Assembly: GCA_002320455.1 (NCBI GenBank)
Contig: DCKU01000098.1
Location: 1-16,804 of the forward strand
Origin: Salinisphaera sp. UBA1666
Lineage (GTDB): Bacteria; Pseudomonadota; Gammaproteobacteria; Nevskiales; Salinisphaeraceae
Length of the DNA stretch: 16,804 nucleotides
Direction of reading: 5' to 3'
Shown here: positions 12,603 through 16,804 of the stretch, piece by piece
Position numbering within the stretch: position 1 is the stretch's first letter
Layout: every line of letters starts with the position of its first letter
The notes under the pieces: generated by a model
Database searches by the model: none
Seen by the model: only the letters and a program-made list of their open reading frames with translations
What the model was told of the DNA's origin: nothing
Translations under genes and position numbers: made by a program

Positions 12603-13163
12603 CTAGCCGCCACGCGTAAGCCCTGCGAACAACGCTGCCCAGTCGAACGCCGGCCCCGGATCGGTCTTGCGCGCCGGGGCGATGTCCTCGTGGCCGATGA
12701 TGCGCGCGCGCGTGATCGCCGGATAATGGGCTTGAAGACAACGCACCAGGGTGATCAGCACACGATACTGCGCCGGCGTGTAGACACAATCATCCGTGCC
12801 CTCCAGCTCGATGCCGATCGAGAAATCGTTGACCCGCTCGCGCCCGGCCAGGTTCGACACCCCCGCATGCCAGGCCCGCTGGTCAAAACCCACGTACTGG
12901 GTGAGGCGCCCGGTTCGCTCGATGACCGCATGGGCCGAGACCCGGATCTCGGCCAGAGCGGCAAACAAGGCGTTTCGCCGCGCGTCTAGCGTATTGGTGA
13001 ACAACGCTTCGATGTGACCGTGGCCGAACATACCCGGCGGCACGGTCATGCCATGAACCACGAGCGCATCGATTGGGGTCCCCGACGGACGCGCGTCGTA
13101 ATTGGGCGAGGCTCGGCGGCGCGCCTCGACCAGCCAGCCGCTGTCGTCAACGGTCAGCGCCAT
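12603..13163 (-). CDS. ampD: 1,6-anhydro-N-acetylmuramyl-L-alanine amidase AmpD
   Basis: Cytoplasmic zinc amidase that removes the stem peptide from anhydroMurNAc-peptides during peptidoglycan recycling; its loss derepresses AmpC beta-lactamase in species that carry AmpR. It has 186 residues, the normal size. Zinc ligands are H37 (ALVVHGM), H158 (IIGHEDIAP) and D168 (KTDPGPAFDW); E119 (IGIELEG) and K166 complete the active site. The VPPGMFGHGHIEALFTNTLD stretch is typical of true AmpD and distinguishes it from periplasmic AmiD-type enzymes, as does the lack of a signal peptide. It begins 2 bp after the DUF4105 stop codon, so the two are translationally coupled. Its product is the AnmK substrate once the sugar is released. 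Confidence 0.95.
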   Translation of the reverse strand: MALTVDDSGWLVEARRRASPNYDARPSGTPIDALVVHGMTVPPGMFGHGHIEALFTNTLDARRNALFAALAEIRVSAHAVIERTGRLTQYVGFDQRAWHAGVSNLAGRERVNDFSIGIELEGTDDCVYTPAQYRVLITLVRCLQAHYPAITRARIIGHEDIAPARKTDPGPAFDWAALFAGLTRGG

Positions 13164-13165
13164 AT

Positions 13166-15157
13166 TTAGAAGTAGGCCTGCAGGCCGAAATCGACGCGCA
13201 CGCCGGAATGGTCCCGGATGTCTTCGTATTGCACGCCGCCGCGCAGGGCGAAGTCGTCGACCAACGGCACCTGCGCATCCAAGCGCGCCCAGCCGTAGTG
13301 CCCATCTGCCCCCGCGACGTAGGGAATCAAGCCGGTATCTAAACGCATCTGAACACCCGGAATCGGGTAATAGAGCAGCCCGGCACTCGGCCCGGCGCCG
13401 ATCGCATAGCCCGGTTGCAGGCCGGGATTGGCATCGACCGACAGCTCGCCGAAGACATACGCCGTGATCGTGTCCTGTCCCCAGGCCAGCCCCGGGCCGC
13501 CCTGGAAGAAAAAACCCAGGTCATCCGGCGCGTCGGTGAATACGCGCCCGGAGGGACGCCGGCGCGCACCGGTCTCCATCGTGAACGACAACGGCTGGAA
13601 CCAGTCGTCTCGCGGCGATAACGACGTGATCGACAATAACGTGAAATCGGTAATCGCCAGATCACCGTCGTCGGGGTCAAGGCCCACACCGAGATCGGCG
13701 AAGTCGATCGCCTGGCCGTGGGTATAGCCGCCCGGGTTGTCCAGCAGATCGTGATAGGCCGGGCGCAGCCGAAATCCCAGCGTGAGGTTGTCGTCGGCGT
13801 AGACCGTCGATGCGTTGACCCGCAGAGAGCGATGCCCGGAATCCGGCGAACGCTCGGGGGCAGCCACCGGCGCAAACGGCGATGTGCCGCCGAGTGCGGC
13901 CCGCCGGGCTAAAATCTCGTTGGCGTAGGCGCGCGCGGCCGGCGTGTCCATATCGCCTTCGGGCTCGATTTCCTCGGTGGCAGTCTGATAGTGCAAGGCG
14001 TCGTAGGCCACCTCCAGCACCGCGGCCTCGCGGCGATCGGTCAAGGCAGTCACCGCCGGAGCGTCCGGGGCGCGCTCGTGATGGGCGATCTCACGCGCCA
14101 GGCGCTGTTCGGCCGCGTCGAGCTGGTCTGTCTCGCTACGCAGCATCGCCTCCATCGACGGTCGATAGGTCGCCGGGCCGAGCAGCCCGGGCACATCGGC
14201 CAGCGAGCGGATCGTGTCCGAGGGAATGGCATACCAGTCGTACTGCTCGGTCAGCCGCAGGCTGGGCCGAGCCACGTCGATCAGCGAGAGCAGCTGATAA
14301 GAGCAGTTCTTGTTCAAGAAATAATAATCGAAGCGGACGCTGTCCATCTCCCAGATATGATCGACCATGCGATCCAGCTCGGGATCACTCAGGTGAAGCG
14401 CATAGGACCAGACGTCGCGGTTTTCGATCCAGGCGTACTGCTTGACCTTTTCGTAGTAAGGAAAGAGACCGAACACCCCGGGATAGCCGCCGGTCAGGCC
14501 TTTCCATACGAAGCCCAGACCGCGCTCGCCGTCTGGGGCAGCTGCCGCGAAGTTCACCGCATAAGACAGCAGCTCGGTGGCGTTCTTACGTCGGTTGGAG
14601 TCGATACGCAGCAGCGTATGCCCGAACATCGACGACGGGCTGTTGGGAAACGCCGTTGGAAAGATCAGGCTGGCCTCTCGCGGGCTGACCATCGCCCGCC
14701 AGCGCTCGTAGGTCTTGCATTGGTGGACCGGCAAGGACCGAGTGTCGATATCTAGATGCGCCGTCAAAAATTTGCGCCGGGCCACGAACAGACAATAGAC
14801 CGGCTTCTCACGCGGGCCGATAGGCGTCTTATCGAACAGGCCCGCGATGGTGGCCGCCAGCTCCGCAGCCGGATCGGTGCGCCCGGCGTCCCCGGCCAGA
14901 AAGAACCACGGCGAGGCGACCTCGCTGTGCACCCCGCCACGCATCCAGTTCGGCTCGTAGTGACCCAGTGCTCGCCATACCGGGTTATCGGCCAGCCTCT
15001 GCTCGCGCGCCTCGCGCACGAGTTTGGCGATACGCGCGTTGTTATCGTCGGAGGCCGTGCGCGTCGGCACGGCCAGCGCGCCCGTGCTCGGCGCCCCCCA
15101 AATCAAACACGCAGCAACGAGCACTGCCGCGGCGCGCCGGAAACACAAAACGGCCAA
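13166..15157 (-). CDS. DUF4105/Lnb_N periplasmic-domain protein with C-terminal beta-barrel-like region
   Basis: Protein of 663 residues and unknown function. Residues 1-29 look like a signal peptide (basic start, hydrophobic core, GALA then VPT). The DUF4105 (Lnb N-terminal) domain covers about 60-300, with FPTAFPNSPSSMFGHTLLRI (H180) and FLNKNCSYQLLSLID (C285) as its best-kept motifs. After an Ala/Glu-rich helical linker (~330-430), residues 440-663 alternate in beta-strand fashion, rich in Gly/Asp/aromatics, and end in Phe (LQAYF), as outer-membrane barrels do. The start is TTG 15157 with GAGAG 7 bases upstream; an ATG at 15170 is out of frame and an in-frame TGA lies at 15167. It lies between a small membrane protein gene and ampD, suggesting an envelope role. 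Confidence 0.82.
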   Translation of the reverse strand: MAVLCFRRAAAVLVAACLIWGAPSTGALAVPTRTASDDNNARIAKLVREAREQRLADNPVWRALGHYEPNWMRGGVHSEVASPWFFLAGDAGRTDPAAELAATIAGLFDKTPIGPREKPVYCLFVARRKFLTAHLDIDTRSLPVHQCKTYERWRAMVSPREASLIFPTAFPNSPSSMFGHTLLRIDSNRRKNATELLSYAVNFAAAAPDGERGLGFVWKGLTGGYPGVFGLFPYYEKVKQYAWIENRDVWSYALHLSDPELDRMVDHIWEMDSVRFDYYFLNKNCSYQLLSLIDVARPSLRLTEQYDWYAIPSDTIRSLADVPGLLGPATYRPSMEAMLRSETDQLDAAEQRLAREIAHHERAPDAPAVTALTDRREAAVLEVAYDALHYQTATEEIEPEGDMDTPAARAYANEILARRAALGGTSPFAPVAAPERSPDSGHRSLRVNASTVYADDNLTLGFRLRPAYHDLLDNPGGYTHGQAIDFADLGVGLDPDDGDLAITDFTLLSITSLSPRDDWFQPLSFTMETGARRRPSGRVFTDAPDDLGFFFQGGPGLAWGQDTITAYVFGELSVDANPGLQPGYAIGAGPSAGLLYYPIPGVQMRLDTGLIPYVAGADGHYGWARLDAQVPLVDDFALRGGVQYEDIRDHSGVRVDFGLQAYF

Positions 15158-15246
15158 ATTGGTCTCTCATACCTAAAGGAACGCGTCGCCGAGCAAATCC
15201 TGCCCGACACGTAGACAGTCCGCGCGGTACGCCGGCGGCGCCTGAC

Positions 15247-15594
15247 CTAGTCGGTATTGTACGCCTGCTCGAATTCGCCGAGCGGACGCGTGAAAGTATA
15301 GCGCCCGGGTTCACCCACTAGCCGGTCGCCGGATTCGTTCACGTTGTCACCCAGCACCGAAAACGGCAGCGACAGCATGAACAACCCCATACCCCCGGCC
15401 GTGGCCACCAGGCTTAGCGGTCGTACTACGACCACGTCAAAGGCCATGGCCGCAGCCGAAGGCGTTCGCTTGTCATAGCTATAAGGCGCGTCCATGCCCG
15501 CGGTGCGCTCGGCGGCCATTAACGGGCCGGACAGGACCACGGCCACGACGAGCACGCAGACGATCAGGGCGTGTTTGCGAAAAGTGTCGACCAT
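15247..15594 (-). CDS. Small membrane-associated hypothetical protein, partner of DUF4105 gene
   Basis: 115 residues. An N-terminal hydrophobic segment (about 8-27, ending PLMAAE) reads as a signal peptide or anchor; a second hydrophobic stretch covers about 50-82 (VVVVRPLSLVATAGGMGLFMLSLPF, quoted in part below 20: RPLSLVATAGGMGLFML); the tail ends with a RYTFTRPLGEFEQ motif. From memory, small proteins with this RPL...Gly-rich helix...YTFTRPLGEFE layout occur beside DUF4105 genes in Pseudomonas relatives. Function unknown; assisting export or membrane association of the DUF4105 protein is an inference. It is first in the operon, 89 bp before the DUF4105 start, behind a possible TTGACT-N16-TAGTCT promoter. 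Confidence 0.8.
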   Translation of the reverse strand: MVDTFRKHALIVCVLVVAVVLSGPLMAAERTAGMDAPYSYDKRTPSAAAMAFDVVVVRPLSLVATAGGMGLFMLSLPFSVLGDNVNESGDRLVGEPGRYTFTRPLGEFEQAYNTD

Positions 15595-15624
15595 GAGAAC
15601 AACCCGAGCGAGAGACCGTCTGGC

Positions 15625-15652
15625 AGACTAGCAAAGCGCCCGATCAAGTCAA
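15625..15652 (-). promoter_or_regulatory. Possible promoter of the DUF4105-ampD-hisN-like operon
   Basis: On the minus strand TTGACT (15647-15652) and TAGTCT (15625-15630) are 16 bp apart, placing the start about 25 bases before the first gene's ATG. The -35 is good and the -10 weak (T, A and final T only). It lies in the 92-bp gap to the divergent DUF2007 gene. Confidence 0.45.
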
Positions 15653-15686
15653 TTGGACGTTTCGCTGTTCGTTCCGGGAACTCTGT

Positions 15687-16016
15687 ATGCGTACCGAAGC
15701 CGGCTGCTGTGAAGTCTATCTGGCCGCCGACCCCATCAACGCCGAAATCGTCAAGGATCTGCTGGTCGAACACGGTTATGCCGCCTACGTGCGCCGGGCG
15801 TATCTCTGGGGCGGCGTGGGCGAGCTGCCGGCCAACGTCTATCCCAGCGTCTGGGTGCCCGAGCACGAAACCGAGGCCGCGCGGCAGGTGGTCGCCGACT
15901 TCGAAGCCGATCGATTGTCGAAAGCCGCAGACTGGACCTGTCCGGGCTGCGGCGAGCCCATCGACGGCGTATTCGCGGCCTGCTGGCGTTGTCAGCACGT
16001 ACGTCCACAGGGCTAG
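15687..16016 (+). CDS. DUF2007 domain protein with C-terminal zinc ribbon
   Basis: 109 residues, likely cytoplasmic. Residues ~8-75 fit the DUF2007 (PII-like, 'putative signal transducing protein') fold: EVYLAADPINAEIVKDLLVEHG, then a strand-rich part and PSVWVPEHETEAARQVVADFE. The C-terminus holds a four-cysteine zinc-ribbon (C85-x2-C88 ... C99-x2-C102: CPGCGEPIDGVFAACWRC). The role is unknown; a regulatory or binding function is only what the family name suggests. GGGAA lies about 8 bases before the ATG. It is followed 51 bp later by trmL on the same strand and diverges from the DUF4105 operon. Confidence 0.88.
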   Translation: MRTEAGCCEVYLAADPINAEIVKDLLVEHGYAAYVRRAYLWGGVGELPANVYPSVWVPEHETEAARQVVADFEADRLSKAADWTCPGCGEPIDGVFAACWRCQHVRPQG

Positions 16017-16067
16017 CCGGCGGCGAGACGCTAAACTAGGCGCTTTCGTCGCTCACCGGCCCGCCTC

Positions 16068-16532
16068 ATGCATATCGTGCTGCACGAACCTGAGATTCCG
16101 CCCAATACCGGCAACGTCATCCGGCTGGCCGCCAATATCGGGGCCGAGCTCCACCTGATCCATCCGCTGGGTTTCACCCTCGACGATCGACGACTGCGTC
16201 GTGCAGGCCTGGACTATCGCGAGTTTGCTCGAATCAACGAGTGGGCCGGTTTCGACGACTGGCGCGCCGCTCACCTGGACTCTCGGGTGCTGGCTGCCAC
16301 GCGCCACGGGGCCGTGCGCTACGACCGCATCACGTATCGCGCCGACGATGCCTTGCTGTTCGGCTGCGAAACCCGCGGCCTGCCGCCCGAACGTCACGCA
16401 GATGCCGATGCACGGATCGTCTTACCGATGCAGCCCGGCAATCGCAGTTTGAACCTGTCCAACAGCGTGGCGGTCATTGCGTTTGAGGCTTGGCGGCAGT
16501 TGGGGTTTGAGGGGGCTGCGGCGTTGGATTAA
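16068..16532 (+). CDS. trmL: tRNA (cytidine(34)-2'-O)-methyltransferase
   Basis: SPOUT-class enzyme that 2'-O-methylates the wobble base of tRNA-Leu isoacceptors using S-adenosylmethionine. It has 154 residues, normal for TrmL/YibK, which lack extra RNA-binding domains. SPOUT motifs are visible in order: PPNTGNVIRLAANIGAELHL (11-30), LFGCETRGLPP (about 96-106) and LPMQPGNRSLNLSNSVAV (about 118-135), which form the trefoil-knot cofactor site. The ATG at 16068 has a weak Shine-Dalgarno; a TAAACT at about 16032-16037 could be a -10. The stop codon lies within TAAGCCTCGGCTTA, a small palindrome. No strong terminator follows directly. Confidence 0.94.
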   Translation: MHIVLHEPEIPPNTGNVIRLAANIGAELHLIHPLGFTLDDRRLRRAGLDYREFARINEWAGFDDWRAAHLDSRVLAATRHGAVRYDRITYRADDALLFGCETRGLPPERHADADARIVLPMQPGNRSLNLSNSVAVIAFEAWRQLGFEGAAALD

Positions 16533-16804
16533 GCCTCGGCTTATGCCTCAAGACTTGGCCGTCTGTTGATGGGCACCGAAGAAAGCTTTCGAGAATGGCT
16601 TTGGCGCCGGTTTCGCACTGCTGTGCGAGTCTCTTCTTTTGCTTGTCCAAAAGAAGAAACCAAGAAAACGACACCCATCCTCGGCGCCGGCTTCGCCGGT
16701 GCACTCCGATGCTCACGTCGAGGCGATGCGGTCAGGAACTCGCGCGGCTTTGGCCGCACTCAGACATGCTGACCGCACCGGCGCAGTGCGCCGGACACGC
16801 CTCG
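16533..16804. other. Non-coding tail after trmL
   Basis: Apart from the hairpin at 16632-16657 and a shorter GCCGGC/GCCGGT-type stem near 16687-16702, I see no gene here. Reading frames across it (for example 16474-16716 and 16566-16772) are low-complexity Lys/Arg/Glu-rich translations of the hairpin and match no family I know. It could be the flank of a gene or repeat beyond the right edge. Confidence 0.5.
16632..16657. repeat. Perfect 10-bp hairpin in the terminal intergenic region
   Basis: TCTTCTTTTG (16632-16641) is the exact reverse complement of 16648-16657 with CTTGTC as loop. An A-rich stretch (AACCAAGAAAAC) follows. From memory, very similar TTTTGCTTGTCCAAAAGAA stretches are scattered through intergenic regions of several Proteobacteria, so this may be one copy of a dispersed repeat; the window has only this copy. 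Confidence 0.75.

Noticed and set aside
12207..12989. Plus-strand open frame of 260 codons over the HisN-like gene and ampD
   Set aside because: It spans two well-supported genes on the other strand and has no recognisable family.
13991..14755. Plus-strand open frame of 254 codons within the DUF4105 gene
   Set aside because: Antisense shadow: the opposite strand carries a continuous signal-peptide-to-barrel protein with family motifs.
16530..16543. TAAGCCTCGGCTTA as a trmL terminator
   Set aside because: The symmetry includes the stop codon, leaves almost no loop and has no following T-run. It is too weak to call.

Overview
The window is ordinary chromosomal DNA from a high-GC gammaproteobacterium. 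Three things point there: the start of a gammaproteobacterial-type 16S rRNA gene, standard gammaproteobacterial housekeeping families, and a gene order (16S / tyrS / M23 peptidase / anmK / erpA / argC / hemJ) that, from memory, matches the region next to one rRNA operon in Pseudomonas. The flanking content (a CLC protein with CBS-like tail, bfd-bfr, a Lnb_N/DUF4105 operon) is not arranged as I remember it in Pseudomonas. A Salinisphaera-like or other halophilic gammaproteobacterium is a guess only. No phage, insertion sequence, CRISPR array or tRNA gene was seen.

Layout. 1-577: the 5' end of a 16S rRNA gene leaving to the left (minus strand), its leader with boxB and boxA-like signals, and two tandem promoters with identical -35 and -10 hexamers. 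578-1819: tyrS, same direction, just upstream of the rrn promoters. 2169-4802: an M23 peptidoglycan endopeptidase and anmK, read to the right and directly abutting. 4835-5360: an unusual tandem array in which the last 22 codons of erpA occur twice more downstream of the real gene, separated by palindrome-rich spacers. 5292-6843: argC then erpA, read to the left. 6916-9311: a divergent CLC-family anion transporter and hemJ, closed by a strong bidirectional terminator. 9373-10211: bfd then bfr, read to the left behind a promoter overlapped by a Fur-box-like site. 10316-11711: rppH (left) and a HAD-IB phosphatase (right), divergent. 11721-15594: a leftward operon of a small membrane protein, a DUF4105/Lnb_N outer-membrane-type protein, ampD and a HisN-like inositol-monophosphatase-family phosphatase. 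15687-16532: a DUF2007 zinc-ribbon protein and trmL, read to the right. 16533-16804: non-coding, with a long hairpin.

Functional themes. Peptidoglycan turnover recurs: the M23 endopeptidase, AnmK (1,6-anhydroMurNAc kinase) and AmpD (anhydro-muropeptide amidase) are consecutive activities of the muropeptide recycling route, although they lie in separate operons. Iron and heme form a second theme: ErpA (Fe-S insertion), HemJ (protoporphyrinogen oxidase), Bfr and Bfd (iron storage and release). TyrS, RppH, TrmL and the rRNA operon serve RNA metabolism and translation. ArgC makes arginine. Two adjacent phosphatases, of HAD-IB and IMPase type, are both candidates for the histidinol-phosphate phosphatase step of histidine synthesis.

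The most unusual signals are the erpA 3'-end array with covarying palindromes, the degenerate selectivity motifs of the CLC protein, and a His...Cys motif order in the DUF4105 protein that resembles permuted NlpC/P60-type hydrolases.
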